Below, one piece after another: positions 1-11,546 of a stretch of 64,000 bases of DNA; position 1 is the stretch's first letter, and every line of letters starts with the position of its first letter. The DNA is taken from positions 36,539,825 to 36,603,824 of the forward strand of contig OY997591.1 of the NCBI GenBank assembly GCA_963921825.1. Direction: 5' to 3'. This stretch comes from Erodium maritimum (Eukaryota > Streptophyta > Magnoliopsida > Geraniales > Geraniaceae). The position numbers were made by a program, and so were the translations under genes. The notes beneath the pieces were generated by a model. That model made no database searches. It worked only from the letters and a program-made list of their open reading frames with translations, and was not told the origin of the DNA.

Positions 1-1350
1 GAGATGAACCAACTCGCAGCGGAAAATCAATGAAAACCAAGAGACGATTAAAACCATGAAACAACTAACAAAGAATGGATTCACAAAAGAAAAATTCAGC
101 ACTAGTTCTTACCAAAACAAGAACACCGGTTAACGAATGATTGGCTTGAGTCTCCAAGACGCCTACGTATCCACATGGGAATCAAAGCCACGTAGTTCTT
201 CTCTTTGAGGACTCAAGAACACAAACATGGAGGTGGAAACTAGCCAAACCCGAAATGGCCATGGAAGAGGGAGAGAAAATGTGTTTCCTATTCTTGTCTT
301 GTGTTTGTTATGTTGAAAAAAGATGAATTAAACATAACAAAACTCATACTTGTCCAACTAAAGGCATGGGACAAGTATGGTGTCAAGTAAGGTGTAAATA
401 GGACAAAGTATGGCAAGACAAGATTGGGTTAGGTGGTGAATCACCAACACCTTAATCCTTGTCTTGCTTACTTAGTACTAATTAATCAAGACTTGATTAA
501 TTAGTTCTATGGGCCTTGGTTGCATGGGCCTTTCATGGGCCTCTTGGAACATGGCCCGTGGCCATTTCTAACGAGGTCTCGTGATTCGCTCATCGCCTCC
601 AAGCCTTCCATACCGGAAATGTCCAACATTATCCGACGCGATCAATCCCAAGACTCCAAGCCTTGTCTCGATCCGTAAAGTCCTATTCACGTACGGGCAC
701 ATGACCCAAAACCCAGTTTTGGTCATGTCCCGAGACAACTCCCTTTTGGCCATTCTCCATAAATGTGTCAATGAGTTTCATCCTCCGGTGTGACCCTTAG
801 GTTTATGCATGTCAATAGATCAACGTAAAATCCCATTTTACTTGATCCTATTTAAGTGGCAACTAACGAGACTTTAGTATTGCCTGACACTACATAACGA
901 ATCGACCCTGTCGATTCTAACCTTTCCGTCGTCCCTGTCATTATCCTTTTATCTCCGATAACCTTGGTCTAAGGATACATGACAAGCTACAACACTGAAT
1001 ATGTTCATGACTTAATCTATGGCACATATTCAGGGCAGGTCGTCCAATATCATGTCCCACATGATATCTATGATCAGACTCCGGAATCCCATTCCAATGA
1101 CTAACAGAACGTAAGCCATAAAGAGCCATCTTTCATACTAGTCGCTTCTAGTGAAGCTTTGTTAACTAGGGACCCATCGAGTGTGATCTATCTCGATATA
1201 TGGTTCTATTCGCATGGTGGGCATAGATCAGAGCACACATCGATATATTACTCCAACACATAAGTAATATAAAGCCGCTTTAATTTTATTGCTAACGATG
1301 ATATATACATTTGGACATTTAGAATTGAACTACGGGCACTAAGACTAACA
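1..1350 (-). repeat. 3' LTR of copia element 1 (outer edge outside window)
   Basis: The segment matches the LTRs at 4779-6466 and 11547-13234. It ends on TAACA at 1350, the complement of the family's TGTTAG start. By comparison with the other copies the first two dozen bases lie outside the window. It is somewhat shorter than the roughly 1.69-kb family LTR. A near-perfect palindrome at 477-505 is shared with all other copies. Confidence 0.9.
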
Positions 1351-1364
1351 ATCTCCCACTTGCC
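1351..1364 (-). other. Polypurine tract of copia element 1
   Basis: Directly inside the 3' LTR the minus strand reads as a purine-rich stretch (AAGTGGGAGAT core). This is the usual position and composition of the plus-strand primer in copia elements. The same sequence precedes the 3' LTR in the two other copies. Confidence 0.7.
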
Positions 1365-1479
1365 CTAGTTCCAATCTAAACTCCAATATGTCCCCATCGA
1401 CTTTACATGTCTAACATGTTCAGGCAGTGACACTGCCTTAGTCAAAGGGTTGGCTATGTTATCATCTGTTGCAATATCG

Positions 1480-2925
1480 GTTATCTTCACTTCACCTCAG
1501 TTCAGTATTTATCTGATGAGGTGGATACGCCGCAGTACATGTTTGGATTTGTTATGCGATCTAGGCTTTTAGCTTGCGCAATGGCCCTTGTGTTGTCGCA
1601 AAATGGATTCACCGGACTGGATGGGTTTTTAATTACACCCAGCCCTGCCATGAATTTCCAAATCCACATAGCCTCCTTAGCTGCCTCTGCAGCATCCATG
1701 TACTTGGCCTCTATCGTAGATTCGGCAATGGTATCTTGCTTTACGCTTTCCCAGTTAAAGCTCTGCCATTCAGCGTAAACACATATCCTGATTGACTTCT
1801 AAAGTCATCTGGATTTGTCTTGGAAAACTAGCGTCTACTCATCCTTCGACGACTAGTTCAGCATCATCTTTCCCCCGGGTTAGAATGATATATACTGGTA
1901 CAACATAAGGCTTACGAGACGTCTGGTCTCATACATGTCATGGCATATATGATCGATCCTGCCCCCAGGCGCATAGGATTCTCATCATCCTTTTCAGCTC
2001 ATCATGTGTCTTAGGACACTGAGTCTTGCTGAGATGAATGCCATGACTAGTGGGTAAGAGTCCTTTCTTTGAATCGAGCATTAAGAACCTACTCAATGCC
2101 TTGTTCACATAGGTTCCCTGACTTAAATCCAAGACCCTCTTGGTGCGATCTCTACATATCTTAATCCTTAAGATATGAGAAGCATCACCTAAGTCCTTTA
2201 TTGAAAAACACTTCCTCAACCAAGCTTTAGTCTCGTGCAAGGTTGGGATGTCGTTTTCAATGAGAACCAGAAAGGTAATATTGCTCCCACTAGCCTTCTT
2301 ATAAACGCAAGATTCATCCTTATTCTTGATTAAGCCAAATCCAATTACAGCTTCATCAAAACGAAGGATCCAACTCCGAGAAGTTCGTTTCAATCCATAA
2401 ATGGATTTCAACAACTTATAAATCTTTCCTTTATTCTTCGGATCGTCAAAACCTTTGGGCGGAGACATACAAACGTACTTAGTCAAATTTCCATTTAGGA
2501 AAGCGGTTTTGACATCCACTTGCCATATCTCGTAATTATGATACGCAGTTATGTCAAGAAGAATTTGGATCGATTTTGACCATAGCCACTAAGGAGAAGG
2601 TTTCCTCATAGTCAATCCATTGGATCTGCCTATAACCTTTTGCCACCAGTTGAGCTTTGTAGGTCAGAGGGTTGCCGTCCATGTCCATCTTCACCTTGAA
2701 GATCCATTTGCATCCTATGGTCCTCACACCATTGATGGGATCAACCGGTTCCCAGACTCGGTTGTCCGACATGGATTGCATTTCCTCCGTCATGGCTCCC
2801 AGCCATAACTCGGAGTCGGGCCCATCCACGACTTCTTGAAAGGTGGCTGGATCATCGTGATCCACCATGACTTCATTGTCACCTCCGGATACCATATCTT
2901 GGAGGTGGGAGATTGACCCTTTCAA
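1480..2925 (-). pseudogene. Copia RT and RNase H remnants (element 1)
   Basis: The region 1938-2925 carries RT features: VWEPVDPINGVRTIGCKWIFK, a lysine-rich KAQLVAKGY segment and the MDVKTAFLNGNL motif around the first catalytic aspartate. The region around 1502-1699 carries RNase H features (AKEAMWIWKF, FCDNTRAIAQAKS). The enzyme would copy element RNA to DNA in cytoplasmic particles. It is a remnant with a few breaks and is not expected to be active. Confidence 0.85.
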
Positions 2926-3061
2926 ATCGCCTTGGACCTTCCGGAATTGTAACAGGAATTGGTTCTCACTCTACGACAATCTCTGGCTCCTTTCTACTGG
3001 GTTGTCAATTGGTTTAGACAGATCTGTACCATCCTGAATTTCTTCGAGATGCACAGTCCTC

Positions 3062-4300
3062 CTAATGACGTCTTTGGAAACAAAACTTCTTTTCCATAAA
3101 GACCCCACCCCAAGCGACGAACACCATGTTCTCACTGGGATTGTAGAAATAGTATCCCCTTGTTGCTTTGGGATACCACACGAAGGTGCATATCTCAGAT
3201 CTTGATTCGAGCTTAGTCGAAACCAAATGTTTCACATAAACCTCGCAACCACAAATCTTTAGGAAGGACAAAGCGGGCATCATCCCGTACCATTTTTTTA
3301 AAATGGTGTCCCTTCCACACCATTCGTCGAAGCCCGATTCACTATGAATGCGGTCGTCTCTAGAGCAAAACCCCTAAAAGAGATTGGGAGATCAGTCCAA
3401 CTAATCATGGAACAGACCATTGTCTAACAATGTCCGATTTCTCCGTTTGGCTACACCTTTCAACTACAGTGACCTAGGAGGAGTCCATTCCAAAAGGATC
3501 TCATTCTCTTTTAGATGATCTAATAACTCTGTGGTCAAGTATTTTCCACCTCGATCCAATCGAAGTGCCTTAATACCTTTGTCGAGCTGGTTATCTACTA
3601 TAGTCTTAAACTCTTTGAATTTATCAAAAGCTTCAGACTTATGTCTCACCGAATAGACATAACCATATTTACTGTAATCATCAGTAAATGTGATAAAGTA
3701 GCTAAAACCCCTCCTGGCAAGTGAACTTATTGGTCTAAACACATTCGAGTGTATAAACCCCAATAATTCACCCGCCCTTTCATCGCGATTGATAAAGGGC
3801 ACTTTAGTCATTTTTCCCATCAAACAAACCTTGCACCTATCGATCGAATGGAATTCGAATGAACCTGAAAGCCCGCACTTCTGAAGTGCTGATAGGCGCT
3901 TCTTGTTTATGCGACCCAAATGACAGTGCCATAACAGAGTTAGGTTTAAATCGTTGGATTTAGACCTCTTGGCATTAACGGAATATATAGAACTTGAGGC
4001 ATTGTTACCCATATCTAATATGTACAATCCTCCAACCATGTCAGTACTGGTATAAAACATATCATTGCATAGAACATTGAAAACTCCATTTCCAATATTA
4101 ACATTATATCCTTCCTTGTCAAACACGGATACAGATATAATATTCCTACTAAAAGTAGGTATGCAATATACATTATACAATACTAAGACAAGGACTCTTG
4201 GCAAAGCAAGACTCATGGATCCTACAGCAGTTGCCACAACTCTGAGGTCCATTTCGTGCTTTCCAAATCTCTCCTACTTTCAGCCACCATATATTAGTGC
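3062..4300 (-). pseudogene. Copia protease/integrase remnants (element 1)
   Basis: Around 3790-3960 there is an H-H-C-C zinc-binding pattern (CHLGRINKKRLSALQKCG, then CKVCLMGK), the N-terminal integrase signature of copia. Downstream lie ITFTDDYSKYGYVY and ALRLDRGGKYLT, from the catalytic core. At 3062-3283 comes the C-terminal part (GCEVYVKHL, CTFVWYPKATRGYYFYNP). Integrase before reverse transcriptase identifies Ty1/copia rather than Ty3/gypsy. It is broken in a few places. Confidence 0.85.
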
Positions 4301-4778
4301 ATGTGTGAGATTCAGTCATGGTATCTAATACCCATGAATCTTTGGAAGTAGAGAGATGTAGCTCTATAGAGTTAATACCGATTGAAGGCACGGTCCCACC
4401 GCCCTTCCTTAGATCATCCAGGTTTCCTGATGAAGGCGCAGTCTTACTGCCCTTCTTCAGATCATCCAGGCTATTTGATGAAGGCGCAGTCCCACTGCCC
4501 TTCTTCAGATCAGCCGTGAACTTCCTGTAATCCCGGTTCCAATGACCAGGCTGTTGGCAGTAGAAGCAAACATTCTCAGGTGTCTCATCTTTCCTGCCAA
4601 GTGCGCATGGGCCCAGCCCTTGCCACTTCCAATTCCCTTGTTGACCATCAGAATATCCTTGGATCCCAGATCCCTGAGATATTCTTCTCAGCAGTTAATG
4701 ACACTTCATGTAACTCTGATATGGTCTTAGAGACAGCCTTGTCAAGGACATATTCTTTGCGTTCAGACTTGAGGATTA
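4300..4778 (-). pseudogene. Copia gag tail with zinc knuckle and short repeats (element 1)
   Basis: The minus strand encodes a CCHC-like zinc knuckle near 4540-4580, then an array of about three 15-16-residue units (DDLKKGSGTAPSS type) at roughly 4380-4520. The knuckle normally binds element RNA for packaging. The fragment ends at the LTR boundary at 4778/4779. Confidence 0.75.
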
Positions 4779-6466
4779 TGTTGGGTCTCGAGGTAGGGTT
4801 GGAGATGAACCAACTCGCAGCGGAAAATCAAGGAAAACCAAGAGACGATTAAAACCATGAAACAACTAACAAAGAATGGATTCACAAGAGAAAAATTCAG
4901 CACTAGTTCTTACCAAAACAAGAACACCGGGTAACGAATGATTGGCTTGAGTCTCCAAGACGCCTACGTATCCACATGGGAATCAAAGCCACGTAGTTCT
5001 TCTCTTTGAGGACTCAAGAACACAAAAATGGAGGTGGGAGCTTGCCAAACCCGAAATTGCAAGGGAAGGGAGAGAGAAGTTGTATTTCCTATTCTTGTCT
5101 TGTGTTTGTTATGTTGAAAAAAGATGACTTAAACATAACAAAACCCATATTTGTCCAACTAAAGGCATGGGACAAGTATGGTGTCAAGTAAGGTGTAAAT
5201 AGGACAAAGTATGGCAAGATAAGATTGGGTTAGGTGGTGAATCACCAACACCATAATCCTTGTCTTGCTTGCTTAGTACTAATTAATCAAGACTTGATTA
5301 ATTAGTTCCATGGGCCTTGGTTGCATGGGCCTTTCATGGGCCTCTTGGAACATGGCCCGTGGCCATTTCCAACGAGGTCCCGTGATTCGCTCATCGCCTC
5401 CAAACCTTCCATACCGGAAATGTCCAACATTATCCGACGCGATCAATCCCAAGACTCCAAGCCTTGTCTCGATCCGTAAAGTCCTATTCACTTACGGGCA
5501 CATGACCCAAAACCCAGTTTTGGTCATGTCCCGAGACAACTCCCTTTTGGCCATTCTCCATAAATGTGTCAATGAGTTTCATCCTCCGGTGTGACCCTTA
5601 GGTTTATGCATGTCAATAGATCAACGTAAAATACCATTTTACTTGATCATATTTAAGTGGAAACTAATGAGACTTTAGTATTGCCTGACACTACATAACG
5701 AATCGACCCTGTCGATTCTAACCTTTCCGTCGTCCCTGTCATTATCCTTTTATCTCCGATATCCTGATTGAGATAAGGCATAGAGCCGTCATCCTTATTA
5801 TTCTCAATCACCGTTCCTTGATATGTGAGATGACTGAAGATATGATACCCAGTATCATGTGCATGGCCATGCTATTCTTCCAGTCACTCTCGATCAAGCG
5901 GCCGAGAACCGATATCTTTCCCATACCTTAGTATGAGGGATAAATCCCTTAGCCGTCTTTCGTGTCACTCATGTAGCCCGTCCCCAAGCCAATCCTGGCC
6001 GTTATGGAAGCCCTGTTACGGACAACGTTAGGCTCAGGTCAAACTCAGTTGTTGACTACATAGCGATCACAAAGACTCCTTGGTCTAAGGATACATGACA
6101 AGCTACAACACTGAATATGTTCATGACTTAATCTATGGCACATATTCAGGGCGGGTCGTCCAATATCATGTCCCACATGATATCTATGATCAGACTCCGG
6201 AATCCCATTCCAATGACTAACAGAACGTAAGCCATAAAGAGCCATCTTTCATACTAGTCGCTTCTAGTGAAGCTTTGTTGACTAGGGACCCATCGAGTGT
6301 GATCTATCTCGATCTATGGTTCTATTCGCATGGTGGGCATAGATCAGAGCACACATCGATATATTACTCCAACACATAAGTAATATAAAGCCGCTTTAAT
6401 TTTATTGCTAACGATGATATATACATTTGGACATTTAGGATTGAACTACGGGCACTAAGACTAACA
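4779..6466 (-). repeat. 3' LTR of copia element 2
   Basis: It starts with TGTTGGGTCTCGAGG and ends with ACTAAGACTAACA, giving the TG...CA ends of an LTR. Length and sequence match 11547-13234. Inside are the shared palindrome (5278-5306), an antisense open frame at 5310-5594 and a sense open frame at 6045-6245. Confidence 0.93.
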
Positions 6467-6480
6467 ATCTCCCACTTGCC
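6467..6480 (-). other. Polypurine tract of copia element 2
   Basis: A purine-rich stretch on the minus strand lies directly inside the 3' LTR and is identical to that of element 1. Confidence 0.7.
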
Positions 6481-6599
6481 CTAGTTCCAATCTAAACTCC
6501 AATATGTCCCCATCGACTTTACATGTCTAACATGTTCAGGCAGTGACACTGCCTTAGTCAAAGGGTTGGCTATGTTATCATCTGTTGCAATATCGGTTA

Positions 6600-8035
6600 T
6601 CTTCACTTCACCTCAGTTCAATATTTATCTGATGAGGTGGATACGCCGCAGTACATGTTTGGATTTGTTATACGATCTAGGCTTTTAGCTTGCGCAATGG
6701 CCCTTGTGTTGTCGCAAGATGGATTCACCGGGATGGATGGGTTTTTAATTACACCCAGCCCTGCCATGAATTTCCAAATCCACATAGCCTCCTTAGCTGC
6801 CTCTGCAACATCCATGTACTTGGCCTCTGTCGTAGATTCGGCAATGATATCTTGCTTTACGCTCTCCCAGCTAAAGCTCTTCCATTCAGCGTAAACACAT
6901 ATCCTGATTGACTTCTAAAGTCATCTGGATTTGTCTTGGAAAACTAGCGTCTACTTATCCTTCGACGACTAGTTCAACATCATCTTTCCCCCGGGTTAGA
7001 ATGATGTCTACTGGTACAACATAAGGCTTACGAGACGTCTGGTCTCATACATGTCATGGCATATATGATCGATCCTGCCCCCAGGCGCATAGGATTCTCA
7101 TCATCCTTTTCAGCTCATCATGTGTCTTAGGACACTGAGTCTTGCTGAGATGAATGCCATGACTAGTGGGTAAGAGTCCTTTCTTTGAATCGAGCATTAA
7201 GAACCTACTCAATGCCTTGTTCACATAGGTTCCCTGACTTAAATCCAAGACCCTCTTGGTGCGATCTCTACATATCTTAATCCTTAAGATATAAGAAGCA
7301 TCGCCTAAGTCCTTTATTGAAAAACACTTCCTCAACCAAGCTTTAGTCTCGTGCAAGGTTTGGGATGTCGTTTTCAATGAGAACCAGAAAGGTAATCTTG
7401 CTCCCACTAGCCTTCTTATAAACGCAAGATTCATCCTCGTTCTTGATTAAGCCAAATCCAATTACAGCTTCATCAAAACGAAGGATCCAACTCCGAGAAG
7501 TTCGTTTCAATCCATAAATGGATTTCAACAACTTATAAATCTTTCCTTTATTCTTCGGATCGTCAAAACCTTTGGGTCGAGACATACAAACGTACTCAGT
7601 CAAATTTCCATTTAGGAAAGCGGTTTTGACATCCACTTGCCATATCTCGTAATTATAATACGCAGTTATGTCAAGAAGAATTTGGATCGATTTTGACCAT
7701 AGCCACTAAGGAGAAGGTTTCCTCATAGTCAATCCATGCCTATAACCTTTCGCCACCAGTTGAGCTTTGTAGGTCAGAGGGTTGCCGTCCATGTCCATCT
7801 TCACCTTGAAGATCCATTTGCATCCGATGGTCCTCACACCATTGATGGGATCAACCGGTTCCCAGACTCGGTTGTCCGACATGGATTGCATTTCCTCCCT
7901 CATGGCTCCAAGCCATAACTCGGAGTCGGGCCCATCCACGACTTCTTGAAAGGTGGCTGGATCATCGTGATCCACCATGACTTCATTGTCACCTCCGGAT
8001 ACCATATCTTGGAGGTGGAAGATTGACCCTTTCAA
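6600..8035 (-). pseudogene. Copia RT and RNase H remnants (element 2)
   Basis: This is near-identical to the region in element 1. RNase H signatures lie at 6618-6815 and RT signatures at 7054-8035 (MDVKTAFLNGNL, FKVKMDMDGNPLTYKAQLVA). It would be part of the copia Pol polyprotein. It is a remnant with a few breaks. Confidence 0.85.
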
Positions 8036-8123
8036 ATCGCCTTGGACCTTCCGGAATTGTAACAGGAATTGGTTCTTACTCTATGACAATCTCTGGCTCC
8101 TTTCTACTGGGTTGTCAATTGGT

Positions 8124-9400
8124 TTAGACAGATCTGTACCATCCTGAATTTCTTCGAGATGCACAGTCCTCCCAATGACGTCTTTGGAAACAAAACTTCT
8201 TTTCCATAAAGACCTCATCCCAAGCGACGAACACCATGTTCTCACTGGGATTGTAGAAATAGTATCCCCTTGTTGCTTTGGGATACCACACGAAGGTGCA
8301 TATTTCAGATCTTGGTTCGAGCTTAGTCGAAACCAAATGTTTCACATAAGCCTCGCAACCACAAATCTTTAGGAAGGACAAAGCGGGCATCATCCAGTAC
8401 CATTTTTAAAATGGTGTCCCTTCCACACCATTCGTCGAAGCCCGATTCACCATGAATGCGGTCGTCTCTAGAGCAAAACCGCTAAAAGAGATTGGGAGAT
8501 CAGTCCAACTAATCATGGAACAGACCATTGTCTAACAATGTCCAATTTCTCCGTTTGGCTACACCTTTCAACTACAGTGACCTAGGAGGAGTCCATTCCA
8601 AAAGGATCCCATTCTCTTTTAGATGATCTAATAACTCTGTGGTCAAGTATTTTCCACCTCGATCCAATCGAAGTGCCTTAATACCTTTGTCGAGCTGGTT
8701 TTCTACTATAGTCTTAAACTCTTTGAATTTATCAAAAGCTTCAGACTTATGTCTCACCGAATAGACATAACCATATTTACTATAATCATCAGTAAATGTG
8801 ATAAAGTAGCTAAAACCCCTCCTGGCAAGTGAACTTATTGGTCTACACACATTCGAGTGTATCAGCCCCAATAATTCACCCGCCCTTTCATCGGGATCGA
8901 TAAAGGGCACTTTAGTCATTTTGCCCATCAAACAAACCTTGCACCTATCGATCGAATGGAATTCGAGTGAACCTGAAAGCCCGCACTTCTGAAGTGCTGA
9001 TAGGAGCTTCTTGTTTATGCGACCCAAATGACAGTACCATAACAGAGTTAGGTTTAAATCGTTGGATTTAGACCTCTTGGTATTAACGGAATATATAGAA
9101 CTTGAGGCATTGTTACCCATATCTAATATGTACAATCCTCCAACCATGTCAGTACTGGTATAAAACATATCATTGCATAGACATTGAAAACTCCATTTCC
9201 AATATTAACATTATATCCTTCCTTGTCAAACACGGATACAGATATAATATTCCTACTAAAAGTAGGTATGCAATATACATTATACAATACTAAGACAAGG
9301 CCTCTTGGCAAAGCAAGACTCATGGATCCTACAGCAGTTGCCACAACTCTGAGGTCCATTTCGTGCTTTCCAAATCTCTCCTACTTTCAGCCACCATATA
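8124..9400 (-). pseudogene. Copia protease/integrase remnants (element 2)
   Basis: The C-terminal integrase part is at 8124-8393 and the zinc-binding and catalytic core at 8572-9168. The protease-like stretch lies upstream toward 9400. Motifs are the same as in element 1. Gene order and close similarity place it in the same copia family. Confidence 0.85.
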
Positions 9401-9988
9401 TTAGTGCATGTGTGAGATTCAGTCATGGTATCTAATACCCATGAATCTTTGGAAGTAGAGAGATGTAGCTCTATAGAGTTAATACCGAATGAAGGCACGG
9501 TCCCACCGCCCTTCCTTAGATCATCCAGGTTTCCTGATGAAGGCGCAGTCCTACTGCCCTTCTTCAGATCATCTAGGCTATTTGATGAAGGCGCAGTCCC
9601 ACTGCCCTTCTTCAGATCAGCCGTGAACTTCCTGTAATCCTGGTTCCAATGACCAGGCTGTTGGCAGTAGAAGCAGACATTCTCAGGTGTCTCATCTTTC
9701 CTGCCAAGTGCGCATGGGCCCAGCCCTTGCCACTTCCAATTCCCTTGTTGACCATCAAAATATCCTTTGATCCCAGATCCTTGAGATATTCTTCTCAGCA
9801 GTTAATGACACTTCATGTAACTCTGATATGGTCTTAGAGACAGCCTTGTCAAGGACATATTCTTTGCGTTCAGACTTGAGGACTATGCTCAAAATTCTGT
9901 ACCAGTCCAAATAGTTTGTCCCATTTAGCTTGACCCTGTCAAGAATGGTTTTTAATGACAAACTATTAATATTTGCTGAATATACCAT
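9400..9988 (-). pseudogene. Copia gag remnant (element 2)
   Basis: At 9755-9988 the minus strand encodes a typical copia gag N-terminus (LNGTNYLDWYRIL, ERKEYVLDKAVSKT). This is followed toward 9400 by the zinc-knuckle region and the three-unit repeat at about 9490-9620. Gag would form the cytoplasmic particle shell. The methionine at 9988 is the likely original start because the sequence upstream is a long non-coding leader. Confidence 0.82.
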
Positions 9989-11532
9989 TTGATCTACAAC
10001 AGATAAAATTCAATCAGTAAACTGAATAAATTTTATGAAGATCAAGCTTAAACACCAACAATCGATTCTAAACCTTTAGAATCTGAAACCAAGATCCTTG
10101 ATTCACTCGATTAAGCTGAACTAATGCTCACCACTTAATCGAGCTATGTAGGTAGGACTCCATCCAATCACATCCAATGTGACTCTTGGCTAGGGTATGT
10201 ACTTATGTACACGACTTACCCTATCTGTTACCCTAGCTCAACCTCAGGCTGAGAATCGTAGTCGGGTCCACCAATTTTCAACTATGGCTCGTCACTATGT
10301 AGGTGCTCCGCTAATGCGCACGACACCCACATATGTCGTCCAAACCTACTACCCCGCTTCCCCATGGATGCTCCGCTAATGCGCACGACACCCATAGGAC
10401 GGGGAGGTAGTAAGGTGTTGATGATTGGGAGGTATCGGACATGACCCGCTTTTACTTGTCCAGTTGTGTTCAAAACTTTGGCACATCCTAGATGCGATGA
10501 GCACATCAACTACATTCCAAATGCAATGATGCCTCAAATTACATCCAATGTAATTCTTCCTTTGAACCCGTCAACTACATCCAATGCAATGACGGTTCTA
10601 AGGGTTCACACACAAGGATTAAAATTCCAATTTTATCTTTGCATGTGAGGCGATATGCTCGGTAAATAAAGTTAAGCATGCAATTCTAAAACACATAGAA
10701 TTAATCATGCATAAACTAAACCAAGCATAAAGCGATAAATGTGCACATAATAGCCCCCTAAACTAACTCCCACTAGCTTCTTGAGCTCCACCGACTCCAA
10801 GCCGATGCCAACACCCGAAAAGCCACCAAATGACCTTTTCTCCCTTTCTTCGTCTTGAGTAAAATATTACAATTTAATACACGACTCGCAGGTCGGGAAT
10901 AAATAAATATTACAAACAAGTGGTTCGACGACCACACCTTGAAAGAATAATTACACGCTAACTCTAACGGCTCGCAGGCCGTGAAAAGCGATAAATAATT
11001 AAATCGAGCTCGGGGCTATTATGTACACCATGCCAACATCACATCACACATCGTGTTATCAAACAAGCATGTTATCAAACATCATGTGATTTTACGGTTT
11101 TAATTAATAGCCAAGTTTCGAAGTTTTTTGATGCTCGGTTTATCGAAACCGTTCAAAAATGAAACTTTTGATCATTTGATCTTCGAGTTCGTCATGACGG
11201 TTCCAAACTCGTCATAACTAACAAAACGGTTTAGCCTTGGCATATCAACCATCCAATGGTCATGCTTGGCCTAGCTCCGTCCAACGGAGCCCCGTTCGGT
11301 CCCGGTTTCGGCTCCCCGAGAGTCCCGCTCCCGAGACCCGAAAAATCAATTTTTTTTTCAAAATTTCCAGATTTGAAATAATTTTCAAAAATTCATTTTA
11401 CATGCATTAAATCCATGAACAAGAATTTAAAACATGTTATCAAACAATTTAGCAAAACAACATCCCAAAAAACGAAACTTTCAAGCAAAACCGAAACTTT
11501 GAACACCGTCTTGTGAATCCCGAAGGTAGCAC
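9989..11532 (-). other. Long untranslated leader of copia element 2
   Basis: About 1.5 kb separates the primer site from gag and has no convincing coding frame. It contains a direct repeat of about 25 bp (GCTCCGCTAATGCGCACGAC core) at about 10303 and 10368, and several diverged copies of an ACATCCAATG motif around 10500-10590. The same leader occurs in element 3. It probably holds packaging and translation-control signals, but that is inference. Confidence 0.7.
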
Positions 11533-11545
11533 GGCTCTGATACCA
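11533..11545 (-). other. Primer binding site of copia element 2
   Basis: One base inside the 5' LTR the minus strand reads TGGTATCAGAGCC. This is complementary to the 3' end of plant initiator methionine tRNA, the standard minus-strand primer of plant copia elements. Confidence 0.92.
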
Positions 11546-11546
11546 C

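Larger units (their letters stand above)
1..4778 (-). mobile_element. Ty1/copia element 1, 3' portion, broken
   Basis: Reading down the minus strand from 4778, the piece holds the tail of gag, protease, integrase, reverse transcriptase and RNase H remnants, then a 3' LTR that runs off the window start. This domain order is that of Ty1/copia. It closely resembles the copia copy beside it, so both come from a recent burst. The gag part stops exactly where the LTR of the next copy begins at 4779, and the missing 5' half is not seen anywhere in the window. Several breaks are present, so I treat it as a fossil. Confidence 0.9.
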